A DNA stretch of 37,068 nucleotides. Origin: Flavobacteriales bacterium (GTDB lineage: Bacteria > Bacteroidota > Bacteroidia > Flavobacteriales > UBA1820). The position numbers were made by a program, and so were the translations under genes. Location of the stretch: positions 1 through 37,068 of the forward strand of contig JAQUTH010000003.1 in NCBI GenBank assembly GCA_028709885.1, given 5' to 3'. A model generated the notes under the pieces. That model did no database searches, was not told the origin of the DNA, and saw nothing but the letters and a program-made list of their open reading frames with translations. Below are positions 15,478 through 22,968 of the stretch, one piece after another (within the stretch, counting starts at the first letter, position 1; each line of letters starts with the position of its first letter).

Positions 15478-16929
15478 CTAATTAAAAGTAACAATACCTC
15501 GTCTTATTCGGCTTTTCACGCGTTTCATATACAAAAATACTATGTAGCTCACCATGATAGTGAATACCCCGCCACAGCCCATAGCTAAATAGTAATCGGT
15601 GGCAAAACCTTCTGGGGAGAACATGATGTAAAAAGAAACTATGAATGTCATGAACATAGCTGGCAGAAAAGTTAACCAATATTGTTTGTCTTTGATGAAA
15701 AGATATACTGTGATAGTCCACAGACATATAGCTGCTAAAACTTGGTTGGCCCATGCAAAATATCTCCACAATACATCAAAAGGCATCAATGTAATGCTAA
15801 AACCTACTATGAATAGCGGTACACATATATATAGACGTTTTTTTATGGAATGTTGCTCCATGCCTAACATATCCGCTATCATAAGTCTTGCACTGCGAAA
15901 AGCTGTATCTCCACTGGTAATAGGAGCTACTACCACACCCAAAAGAGCCAACAATGCGCCTACTTTTCCCATAGTGCTGTTGGTTATGCTATTGACGGCC
16001 CAAGCAGCATTGTTTCCATGTTCAGCCATTGCGGTGTTAAGACCATCTACGCCACCCCAGAATGCCATTCCTATTGCAGCCCAAATAAGAGCGATAATGC
16101 CCTCGGCTATCATAGCACCAAAGAACACAGGACGACCTTCCTTTTCGTTTCTCACACACCGAGCCATCATAGGGCTTTGCGTAGCGTGAAAACCAGATAT
16201 TGCGCCACAAGCTATTGTTATGAAAAGAGTAGGAAATATTGGAAACTTGTCTGGGCGAATGTTCATATTATGAAGATTGGCAAATGATATTTCTGGAATG
16301 TCATATCCACGTGTGGTGATGACATATAAAATACCAAATGCCATAAAAATAAGAGCCGCTCCGAAAATAGGGTATATTTGTCCTATTATTTTATCAATAG
16401 GAAGCATGGTAGCCAGTATGTAATACACTAATATGATATATACCCAAATAGTCTTTGGCATACCACTTATACTCTCTATTATGCCAGCAGGACCTACCAT
16501 AAAAACAGCACCCACCAGTACTATCAGAAATATTGTTGAAAATCTCATGATGTGTTTTACTAACGGACCCATGTATTTGCCAACTATCTCAGGAAAAGAC
16601 ATACCCCCTTCGCGAAGAGAAATCATACCACTGGCATAATCTTGCACAGCACCTATGAAAATACATCCACATGTTATCCAAATAAAAGCCACCGGACCGT
16701 ACATAGCACCCATGATAGCTCCGAAAATAGGGCCAAGCCCTGCTATGTTAAGCAACTGAATAAGAAAAGTCTTCCACATAGGCATTGGAAGAAAATCAAC
16801 ATCATCTTTTTTATTTATAGACGGAACGCTTTTTGAGGAGTCAGCCACAAAAACCTTTTTATCTAAATATACAGCGTATGTAAAATAAGACCCAACTAAA
16901 AGAGTAAGGCATATAAAAAATGATATCAT
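15478..16929 (-). CDS. CstA-family carbon starvation / pyruvate-type transporter
   Basis: A 483-residue inner-membrane protein with about 12 hydrophobic segments. Family features include the first conserved block FLIQLLNIAGLGPIFGAIMG (near residues 54-73), AIMGAMYGPVAFIWITCGCI, the CGAISGFHATQSPMMARCV loop and GVVVAPITSGDTAFRSARL. Characterised E. coli relatives (CstA, BtsT) import peptides or pyruvate, but are about 700 residues. This is the shorter form found in many anaerobes, lacking the C-terminal part. The substrate is therefore open. It is preceded by a perfect TACATTTG box and may continue into the PorE-like gene downstream. Confidence 0.9.
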   Translation of the reverse strand: MISFFICLTLLVGSYFTYAVYLDKKVFVADSSKSVPSINKKDDVDFLPMPMWKTFLIQLLNIAGLGPIFGAIMGAMYGPVAFIWITCGCIFIGAVQDYASGMISLREGGMSFPEIVGKYMGPLVKHIMRFSTIFLIVLVGAVFMVGPAGIIESISGMPKTIWVYIILVYYILATMLPIDKIIGQIYPIFGAALIFMAFGILYVITTRGYDIPEISFANLHNMNIRPDKFPIFPTLFITIACGAISGFHATQSPMMARCVRNEKEGRPVFFGAMIAEGIIALIWAAIGMAFWGGVDGLNTAMAEHGNNAAWAVNSITNSTMGKVGALLALLGVVVAPITSGDTAFRSARLMIADMLGMEQHSIKKRLYICVPLFIVGFSITLMPFDVLWRYFAWANQVLAAICLWTITVYLFIKDKQYWLTFLPAMFMTFIVSFYIMFSPEGFATDYYLAMGCGGVFTIMVSYIVFLYMKRVKSRIRRGIVTFN

Positions 16930-16955
16930 GATGTTATGTATGTGTTAAAACGTTA

Positions 16956-16963
16956 CAAATGTA
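16956..16963 (-). promoter_or_regulatory. -7 promoter box of the CstA-like gene
   Basis: TACATTTG on the minus strand, 26 bases before the ATG, is a perfect TAnnTTTG. I see no -33 TTG at normal spacing. Confidence 0.42.
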
Positions 16964-17083
16964 CGCAAAAATTCAGTAAAAAAGCCTTTTTGTGCATTGG
17001 AATAATAACATTTATACTCTTTTTATAAAATAATCATAAATGGTACATCCTATTCGTTTTCTCTACAATAAAAAAAGAAAAAA

Positions 17084-18742
17084 CTACTCTTTTTTCAATA
17101 ATTCACGGGCGTGAACCATAGCTGCCTCAGACACATTACTGCCACTAATCATACCAGCTATCTCATTGACACGTTCATCAGGGGAGAGTTCTGTTATCAT
17201 GGAAGTGGTAGTGCCGTCCACATCTTTTTTAAATACCTTCAAATGTACATCGCCACGAGCAGCTATCTGCGGTAAATGCGTTATCACTATCACCTGCATT
17301 CTCTTGCCCATTTGCTCCATTATGCAACCCATGCGGTCTGCTATTTCGCCAGAAACACCAGTGTCTATCTCATCTAAAACTATTGTAGGTAGTGAAGTCT
17401 TTTCTGCCATGGCACATTTAAGGGACAGCATTATACGTGATAGTTCACCGCCAGAAGCGTTTTTCTCCACCGGAGCTGTCTTTCCACCAGCATTGGCGCA
17501 GAACATAAAAGATATATCGTCCATGCCACTTTCGTGAAAAGAGTCGCTTTGTGTAACTTGTACATCAAAAACAGCTGCTGGCATGCCAAGTGTCCTTATA
17601 ACACCGTTTATCTTTTCAGAGAAAGACTTGCCACCTTTTTTCCTGGCATCGGAAAGGTTTTTTCCTGCTTTTTTCAGTTCTTCTTGCGCTGTGAGAAGGT
17701 TTTTTTCAGCTTCGGCAATGTCGTTATCCATGTCTATAAGACTGTTTACCTCTTTTTCTACGCGGTACTGTATTTCCAAAAGTTCAGCCACGCTATCCAC
17801 AGCGTGTTTTTTCTTCAACGTATATATAATATCCAGCCTTTGTGATGTCTTTTCAAGTAACTCAGGGTCATTTTCAGTGTTGGAAAGAAGGGAAGAAACC
17901 TCGTCTGAAATGTCTTTAAGGTCTATGATAATGCTGTCCATTCTTTGGTCAATATTCGCATTTTCAGGAAGATAACGACTTATAGATGATAACTCAGACC
18001 TCACCGTGTGTAGTGAAGTTATTATTCCGGTTTGTTCAGTGTTAAAAAGCTCATCGGCAGAAAAAAGAGCTTCTTTTATATTCTGAGTGTTGGATAGACG
18101 CTCTAAAAGTTCTTCGGCATCTTCTTCTTCTCCGTCAATGAGTTTTGCGCCTTCTAACTCTCTGAGAATGTATTTGTTATATTCGTCGTTTTTATTCAAC
18201 TCATCTTTTTTCTTTTTCAGAGCCTCCAATGTTTTTTTTGCCCCGAGAAAAGATGCGAGTTTTTCCTTGTATTGTGTAAAAAGTACCCCGTTGCCACAGT
18301 AAGCGTCCAATACATCGGTACGGTAGTCTTGTTTTGAAAGCATAAGTGTCTGGTGCTGAGAGTGTATGTCTATGAGTTTTTCAGACAGTGCATTCAGCGT
18401 ATCCAGTAAAATAGGTGTATCATTGACAAAAGCACGGGATTTACCAGAAGGTAGTATTTCACGACGGATAATAGTAAGAGGTTCAAAATCTATGTCGTTC
18501 TCCTCAAAAAAAGACTCTAAATGATACGCAGACACGTCCACAGTAGCTTCTATGACACATTTAACATCTTTCTTTCTTAGCGCTGAAAGGTCTGCTCGTC
18601 CGCCCATTACCAAAGACAACGCGCCTAATATTATGGACTTACCAGCGCCTGTCTCGCCTGTGAGAATGGATAAAGACGGTGCAGGGCATATTTCAAGGCT
18701 GTCAATGAGGGCAAAATTAGATACGAATAACTTTTTTATCAT
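17084..18742 (-). CDS. recN: DNA repair protein RecN
   Basis: An SMC-like ATPase acting early in double-strand break repair. The N-terminal Walker A GETGAGKS is at 29-36. A long coiled-coil region (about 150-370) separates it from the C-terminal head with the signature NASGGELSRIMLSLK and the Walker B region TIVLDEIDTGVSGEIADRMG. HLPQIAARGDVHLKV completes the family pattern. The 552 residues match full-length RecN. It is divergent from the dnaB side, with a TATCTTTG box 29 bases upstream of its ATG. No SOS-type operator is recognisable. After the stop the minus strand has a T-rich run but only a weak A/T hairpin. Confidence 0.96.
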   Translation of the reverse strand: MIKKLFVSNFALIDSLEICPAPSLSILTGETGAGKSIILGALSLVMGGRADLSALRKKDVKCVIEATVDVSAYHLESFFEENDIDFEPLTIIRREILPSGKSRAFVNDTPILLDTLNALSEKLIDIHSQHQTLMLSKQDYRTDVLDAYCGNGVLFTQYKEKLASFLGAKKTLEALKKKKDELNKNDEYNKYILRELEGAKLIDGEEEDAEELLERLSNTQNIKEALFSADELFNTEQTGIITSLHTVRSELSSISRYLPENANIDQRMDSIIIDLKDISDEVSSLLSNTENDPELLEKTSQRLDIIYTLKKKHAVDSVAELLEIQYRVEKEVNSLIDMDNDIAEAEKNLLTAQEELKKAGKNLSDARKKGGKSFSEKINGVIRTLGMPAAVFDVQVTQSDSFHESGMDDISFMFCANAGGKTAPVEKNASGGELSRIMLSLKCAMAEKTSLPTIVLDEIDTGVSGEIADRMGCIMEQMGKRMQVIVITHLPQIAARGDVHLKVFKKDVDGTTTSMITELSPDERVNEIAGMISGSNVSEAAMVHARELLKKE

Positions 18743-18771
18743 CTTGGGACGTATTTTCGTTTTTTATACCC

Positions 18772-18779
18772 CAAAGATA
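18772..18779 (-). promoter_or_regulatory. -7 promoter box of recN
   Basis: TATCTTTG on the minus strand, 29 bases before the recN ATG, matches TAnnTTTG. No -33 TTG at the expected spacing. Confidence 0.4.
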
Positions 18780-18937
18780 GTGTACTTTTTGCAAATATTA
18801 CACATAAAAGTAGTGCCATGAATAATTGTTTATGTTTTTTTAATAGTGTAATGTATTGAAATACAGACTGTATGTTGTAATGACAAAAAAAATATAAAAA
18901 TTTTTGGTTTTAGTGTACATATATCCAATTTAAGTAC

Positions 18938-18945
18938 TATATTTG
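18938..18945 (+). promoter_or_regulatory. -7 promoter box of the element upstream of dnaB
   Basis: TATATTTG fits TAnnTTTG exactly. It follows an A/T-rich stretch (18830-18930). The nearest TTG upstream (18904-18906) is 31 bases away, too far for a normal -33. Transcription would begin near 18950. Confidence 0.42.
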
Positions 18946-18979
18946 CATCGTTGGTGTACAAGATACAGCATTTGATAAA

Positions 18980-19036
18980 ATGACGAAAACGCGTCCACCA
19001 GCAGTCCTAACAACTAACATTAATTTTGTTTTTTGA
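18980..19036 (+). CDS. possible 18-residue leader peptide
   Basis: ATG at 18980 after GATAAA opens a frame encoding MTKTRPPAVLTTNINFVF, ending at TGA 19034-19036. It starts about 30 bases after the presumed transcription start, and an RNA hairpin and a terminator follow, the arrangement of an attenuation leader. It has no long run of one amino acid (only Pro-Pro and Thr-Thr), and the gene downstream of the terminator is dnaB, not a biosynthetic operon. It could be a leader peptide, a relic, or chance. Confidence 0.25.
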   Translation: MTKTRPPAVLTTNINFVF

Positions 19037-19143
19037 TTTTTTATACAACACACACAACTAGATTTTAGAGTTACTATGAATTAAAAGAGCGAGTTCTACT
19101 TCTTATTTCCTTCGTTTCGTTCTACTCGCATCTTTTGAAAGTT

Positions 19144-19177
19144 AAAAGCCACTTGAATGTATTTCAAGTGGCTTTTT
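19144..19177 (+). terminator. intrinsic terminator ending the element upstream of dnaB
   Basis: Perfect 14-bp stem AAAAGCCACTTGAA (19144-19157) / TTCAAGTGGCTTTT (19163-19176) with a 5-base loop and a T run at the 3' end. It is not associated with any annotated upstream protein gene on this strand. Confidence 0.9.
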
Positions 19178-19218
19178 AATTGTTGATAAGATGTTAATAA
19201 CTAAAAAGCAAATCGTTA

Positions 19219-19250
19219 TTGGAACAAAAGACATATTTTGCATACATTTG
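19219..19250 (+). promoter_or_regulatory. promoter of dnaB
   Basis: TTG (19219-19221), a 21-base spacer and TACATTTG (19243-19250) match the Bacteroidetes -33/-7 consensus. The box ends only 4 bases before the dnaB ATG at 19255, so transcription would begin at or next to the start codon. Confidence 0.5.
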
Positions 19251-19254
19251 AAGT

Positions 19255-20853
19255 ATGGAAAATGCAAAACAAAATAACACAAAAAAATACTCATCTATTA
19301 CTCCTATGGTACCTTTGGAGGCAGGAAAACTGCCACCACAGGCATTGGAATTTGAGCAGGCAGTCTTAGGCGCATTGATGATAGACAGCCGTTCGGTAGA
19401 TACGGTTATCAACATTATACAGGAAAACACCAACGTTTTTTACCGTCCTGAACACCGTGAAATATACACCTCTATAATCAATCTGTACCGAGATACCAAG
19501 CCAATAGATATGCTCACAGTGAGCAATGACCTTAGAAAACGTGGAGTACTGGATAAAGTAGGCGGCGATATGTATTTGGTGCAGTTAACCCAAAAAGTTA
19601 CTTCCGCTGCAAACGTGGAACATCACGCACGTGTGGTTCAGCAAAAGTATTTCCAGCGCTCTCTGATAGAACTCTCCAGCGATATAATATCCAAGTCCTA
19701 TGACGATTCCACAGACGTTTTTGACCTTTTGGATGAAGCAGAGGGTGGTATTTTTGAGATAACTAATTCCAACATCAAAAAGTCCTATGAAAAAGCCAAC
19801 ATATTAGTTCCTCAGGCTATAAAGCGCATTCAGGAACAGGCTAAAAAAGAAGGTGGCATCAGTGGTCTGCCTTCTGGTTTCAAGGACGTTGATGCTGTTA
19901 CAGCTGGTTGGCAAAACAGTGACCTTATAGTCATAGCCGCTCGTCCAGGTATGGGTAAAACGGCATTTGTGGTATCTATGGCGCGAAATATGGCGGTGAA
20001 TAGAAACATACCAGTGGCTCTTTTCTCATTGGAGATGTCATCGGTGCAGCTGATAACCCGTATGATAAGTGCCGAAACAGGTATTCCGTCCAATAAACTT
20101 CGCGAGGGTAGTCTTGATAAAAACGAATGGGATGTTCTTTTGGAAAAAACGAGTGATTTGGCAAAATCACCTATGTATATAGATGAAACGCCAGGTCTTT
20201 CTCTTTTGGATTTTAGAAGTAAGGCGCGTCGTCTGGTGGCTCAGGGTGTCAAAATCATTTTCATAGACTATTTGCAGCTGATGACGGTGAAAAACTCTGG
20301 CGATAAAAGTGGTAACCGTGAACAAGAAATATCACTTATTTCCCGTACATTGAAGGCTGTGGCAAAGGATTTGAACATACCTATCATAGCTCTTTCTCAG
20401 CTTTCCCGTGGAGTGGAGGCTCAGACAGGACAAAAACGCCCTATGCTTCAACATCTTCGTGAATCTGGTGCCATAGAGCAGGATGCTGATATTGTGGGCT
20501 TTATATATCGTCCTGAATATTACGACCTTACCGAATGGGATGATGAGAAACACACTCCATGTGAAGGACAAGCAGAGTTTATCATAGCTAAGCACCGTAA
20601 CGGAGACCTCAAAAACATAAAACTACGTTTTGAAGGGTATAAAGCTCTTTTCTCAGACCTTGATACGGCAGCCAGCGACATAGCTAATAGCCTTCCTTCT
20701 GGGACAAATTCGCCTTTTGCAGTGGTGGATAGTTTTGAATCCCGAATAAATAACCCAGCCACTGCTTCATCTTTTAATCCACAAGTATTGCCAGCCGATG
20801 CTTTTCAAACAATTCAGAATCAGCATGATGATAACGATGAAGTATCTTTCTAA
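19255..20853 (+). CDS. dnaB: replicative DNA helicase
   Basis: The hexameric 5'-3' helicase that opens the replication fork, 532 residues. The N-terminal domain (about 25-125, LPPQALEFEQAVLGALMID) is followed by the RecA-like core with Walker A ARPGMGKT (229-236), Walker B IIFIDYLQLM near 335-344, and LRESGAIEQDADIVGFIYRP, which carries late motifs of the family. The last 50 residues are a Ser/Asn/Pro-rich tail ending in a short acidic patch. No intein is present. The start at 19255 keeps a 20-residue extension before the conserved domain, as other Bacteroidetes have; ATG 19306 would also keep the domain. A SUFU-domain gene follows after 18 bases. Confidence 0.97.
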   Translation: MENAKQNNTKKYSSITPMVPLEAGKLPPQALEFEQAVLGALMIDSRSVDTVINIIQENTNVFYRPEHREIYTSIINLYRDTKPIDMLTVSNDLRKRGVLDKVGGDMYLVQLTQKVTSAANVEHHARVVQQKYFQRSLIELSSDIISKSYDDSTDVFDLLDEAEGGIFEITNSNIKKSYEKANILVPQAIKRIQEQAKKEGGISGLPSGFKDVDAVTAGWQNSDLIVIAARPGMGKTAFVVSMARNMAVNRNIPVALFSLEMSSVQLITRMISAETGIPSNKLREGSLDKNEWDVLLEKTSDLAKSPMYIDETPGLSLLDFRSKARRLVAQGVKIIFIDYLQLMTVKNSGDKSGNREQEISLISRTLKAVAKDLNIPIIALSQLSRGVEAQTGQKRPMLQHLRESGAIEQDADIVGFIYRPEYYDLTEWDDEKHTPCEGQAEFIIAKHRNGDLKNIKLRFEGYKALFSDLDTAASDIANSLPSGTNSPFAVVDSFESRINNPATASSFNPQVLPADAFQTIQNQHDDNDEVSF

Positions 20854-20871
20854 CAATTAAAAATACCGATA

Positions 20872-21969
20872 ATGGACAAAAATATCATTTGCAGCGCATA
20901 TTTTCCAAAGACAGACACACACGCTTTGGTACAAGAAGAAAACGATTGTGTGTACTTATATATGTACATTCGTCCTAACACACCAGAGCAGGAAATACGT
21001 GCTTCGTGGGTTAGAAACTACGGCGTGGCTATCAATGGAGTGGACCAAAAGGCTATAAATGAGGAAAAACAGCCTCGTATGCCACAAAAAGCCTGCACAC
21101 ATCCACAAGGAGCTCCCAAATTTCGCCCAGAGGACTTGTCTTTGGTGTTTTTGGAGGACGGAGATGGCGTGGCACTAAAAGAAAAAGACCAACTTTTGGC
21201 TGTAATACCAGGGTGGGCATCCAGCGGAGAGTTTACCGGTTATGCTCGCGATGCGGTGGGTACTTCGCCTTTTGCATGGGAACTGGGCACTGAGAAAGAC
21301 AATGAAATATTTGCTCAGGTGGCTTCTGCTGAAAAATATTGGAATGATATGCTCCATGGAAATGCGTGGACAGAGTATCGCGATACGCATATGGAGGCAA
21401 TAGAAAAAATGTATGGCAAGCACAGCGAATATTTGGCAGTGGACAATGGAGAATTTCCTCCAAAAGCTCTGGTGGTGGTAGAAAAAAAGGATACTGTGTA
21501 TCTTTTTACCATTGGTATGGGTACTTTGGCTATGCCGACAGTGGAGATGTGCACACAAAATCCGCAAGAATTACGCCGTTGTGAACTCGCTATGGCTATG
21601 ACAAAAACCATTTGGACTAAGGATAAAGACCAGTTTTTGGCATTTATGAGTGGACTGGCCGATATTCCATGGGCTTATACTACTTTTTTGGCAGACGGTC
21701 ATACAGTGCTGTTTGATATCAAACCTTACCAGACGCATTTTACCAACGCCATGCTTTTAGACGGAGAGATAAACTTCAACGAAAGTCTTTTCCCTGCGTT
21801 TAGAAATGACAAACTAAACCTTTTGTGGGTAGTGCCTATCACCAAAATACAGCAAGAATATGCCGAAGAAAATGGCAATGAAGACTTTATGCTTCATAGA
21901 AAAAAAGATGTTGATTTGCGAGTATTTACTACCGAAGAAAAGTTTGATATAAAAGGGAAAAAGAAATAA
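20872..21969 (+). CDS. suppressor-of-fused (SUFU) domain protein
   Basis: A 365-residue cytoplasmic protein. The C-terminal half (about 175-345) reads like the SUFU fold: ALVVVEKKDTVYLFTIGMG, ELRRCELAMAM, and LLWVVPITKIQQEYAEENG, the last matching the family pattern of a hydrophobic strand followed by PIT and an acidic helix. The first 150 residues are a separate region with WVRNYGVAINGVDQ and PEDLSLVFLEDGDGVAL that I do not recognise. Bacterial SUFU proteins occur among housekeeping genes and as immunity-like proteins; no toxin gene is adjacent here. Close spacing to dnaB (18 bases) suggests co-transcription. A terminator overlaps its last codons. Confidence 0.75.
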   Translation: MDKNIICSAYFPKTDTHALVQEENDCVYLYMYIRPNTPEQEIRASWVRNYGVAINGVDQKAINEEKQPRMPQKACTHPQGAPKFRPEDLSLVFLEDGDGVALKEKDQLLAVIPGWASSGEFTGYARDAVGTSPFAWELGTEKDNEIFAQVASAEKYWNDMLHGNAWTEYRDTHMEAIEKMYGKHSEYLAVDNGEFPPKALVVVEKKDTVYLFTIGMGTLAMPTVEMCTQNPQELRRCELAMAMTKTIWTKDKDQFLAFMSGLADIPWAYTTFLADGHTVLFDIKPYQTHFTNAMLLDGEINFNESLFPAFRNDKLNLLWVVPITKIQQEYAEENGNEDFMLHRKKDVDLRVFTTEEKFDIKGKKK

Positions 21970-21982
21970 TTTTCCCTTTTTT
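21951..21982. terminator. terminator overlapping the end of the SUFU gene
   Basis: AAAAGGGAAAA (21951-21961) pairs with TTTTCCCTTTT (21970-21980) around an 8-base loop that contains the stop codon, followed by more T. The left arm encodes the Lys-Gly-Lys tail. The T/A symmetry lets it serve the convergent crcB gene, whose stop is at 21981. Confidence 0.75.
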
Positions 21983-22349
21983 ATTTGAAAAGTGAGTAGG
22001 TGAGCCACGTAACAGCAAAGCCTGCAATCATCGTTACCACTGCATAGACAAAGGCTTCAACAGTGTTGCCGTTTTGGAAAAGGCGGATAAAATCCATTGA
22101 GAATGATGAAAAAGTGGTAAAACCACCTAAAAAGCCAGTTATTATCAATAGTTTTAAGTACGATGAGTCTGCATCTTTTGAAAAAACGGCAAATGCTACT
22201 CCAATGAGTGCCGCTCCTAAAATATTGACCACCATGGTGGGGTAGGGAAAACCAGAGCTGCTTTTAAGTGCAGGTATCATTCCAACCCAATATCGGCATA
22301 TACCACCCACGGCACTGCCTATGCCCACTGTCAGTATTGCGCGTATCAT
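21981..22349 (-). CDS. crcB: CrcB/Fluc-type fluoride channel
   Basis: A 122-residue inner-membrane protein with four hydrophobic helices, the size of one Fluc subunit. It exports fluoride as a dual-topology dimer. Family marks are GGICRYW near residues 15-21, GAALIG in the second helix, and GFLGGFTTFSSFSMD, which holds the ion-coordinating Thr/Ser/Phe residues at the helix break. The start codon overlaps the gtrA stop (ATGA), so translation is coupled. I looked for a fluoride riboswitch ahead of the operon and saw none. Only one crcB is present, consistent with a homodimer. Confidence 0.95.
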   Translation of the reverse strand: MIRAILTVGIGSAVGGICRYWVGMIPALKSSSGFPYPTMVVNILGAALIGVAFAVFSKDADSSYLKLLIITGFLGGFTTFSSFSMDFIRLFQNGNTVEAFVYAVVTMIAGFAVTWLTYSLFK

Positions 22350-22780
22350 ACGGCGTTTTTTTCTTTTTTATTGGATTTAATCTTTCGGTAGGTAAATTTT
22401 TTGTTCATCAAATACTGGTACAGACCAGCTAAAAGAATGGTGAAAATCTTACTACCTATGTCGTTAAGTCCCATATATTCCACCATAAACCACATAAGGG
22501 CGGTGCTAAATGCCAATCCTGTCCACGCTATTGCAAAGAACAATGTTGCGCGGTGGTACAGACGGTCTGGTGTACGGAAATTAACTTTTGTATTGGTGAA
22601 AAAACTGCAAACAAGACCTACATTCACACTTATAAGGTGCGCATACAGCACGTACATATCACATATATGGGTGAGAAAATAAAATAAAGAAAAATCTATT
22701 ATCTCACACCAAGCACCGATGATGGTGTAATTGATGAAATGGTTATAGTTACGATATATGTCTATTGTTTTTTGCTTCAT
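22346..22780 (-). CDS. GtrA family membrane protein
   Basis: A 144-residue protein with four predicted membrane helices (starting near residues 12, 40, 78 and 105) and a strongly basic tail (NKKFTYRKIKSNKKEKN). FINYTIIGAWCEIIDFSLFY and LISVNVGLVCSFFTNTKVNF are typical of GtrA, a family implicated in moving undecaprenyl-phosphate-linked sugars across the membrane. Unlike classical gtrA it is not followed by a glycosyltransferase gene; the next gene is crcB, overlapping by 4 bases. A well-spaced promoter lies 20 bases before the ATG. The link to cell-surface glycosylation is by family only. Confidence 0.9.
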   Translation of the reverse strand: MKQKTIDIYRNYNHFINYTIIGAWCEIIDFSLFYFLTHICDMYVLYAHLISVNVGLVCSFFTNTKVNFRTPDRLYHRATLFFAIAWTGLAFSTALMWFMVEYMGLNDIGSKIFTILLAGLYQYLMNKKFTYRKIKSNKKEKNAV

Positions 22781-22799
22781 GTATTAAATGTACAGACTG

Positions 22800-22830
22800 C
22801 AAATTTAATTTTAAAATAATTACCACACAA
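22800..22830 (-). promoter_or_regulatory. promoter of gtrA-crcB
   Basis: On the minus strand TTG (22830-22828), a 20-base spacer and TAAATTTG (22807-22800) fit the Bacteroidetes consensus fully, 20 bases before the gtrA ATG. A second -7-like box, TACTTTTG, lies at 22897-22890. Confidence 0.6.
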
Positions 22831-22968
22831 TAAAAACGCATTTCAATGCTGTTTCTTTTAGGTTAAAAAATGTTCATTTTTAGCCTTTACAAAAGTATTT
22901 GGGTAAAAAACGCACCATATAAGAGAAAAAAATGCCATATTTGCATTTGAATAATAAGAAGAAAATAA

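Larger units (their letters stand above)
18950..19180 (+). ncRNA. candidate small RNA or leader RNA upstream of dnaB
   Basis: The gap between recN and dnaB (18743-19254, about 510 bases) is the only long gene-free stretch in the window. From the TATATTTG box it contains, in order, an 18-codon open frame (18980-19036), an A/C-rich single-stranded-looking stretch, a hairpin with arms AAAAGAGCGAGT (19083-19094) and ACTCGC-A-TCTTTT (19124-19136, one bulged A) enclosing a 29-base pyrimidine-rich loop, and a strong terminator (19144-19177). A terminator 77 bases before the dnaB ATG, with a separate dnaB promoter after it, fits a self-contained transcript better than a dnaB leader. I cannot match it to a known RNA family. 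Start and end positions are estimates from the promoter box and terminator. Confidence 0.45.

Noticed and set aside
15641-16189. 182-residue open frame on the plus strand
   Set aside because: It lies antisense to the CstA-like membrane-protein gene, whose conserved motifs are intact, and shows no family feature of its own.
18743-19254. 6S RNA or tRNA/tmRNA in the recN-dnaB gap
   Set aside because: The ends do not pair into a long rod as in 6S RNA, and no cloverleaf or tag-peptide reading frame is present.
22781-22968. Fluoride riboswitch ahead of gtrA-crcB
   Set aside because: I could not find the crcB-motif pattern; the gap holds promoter boxes and A/T-rich sequence only.
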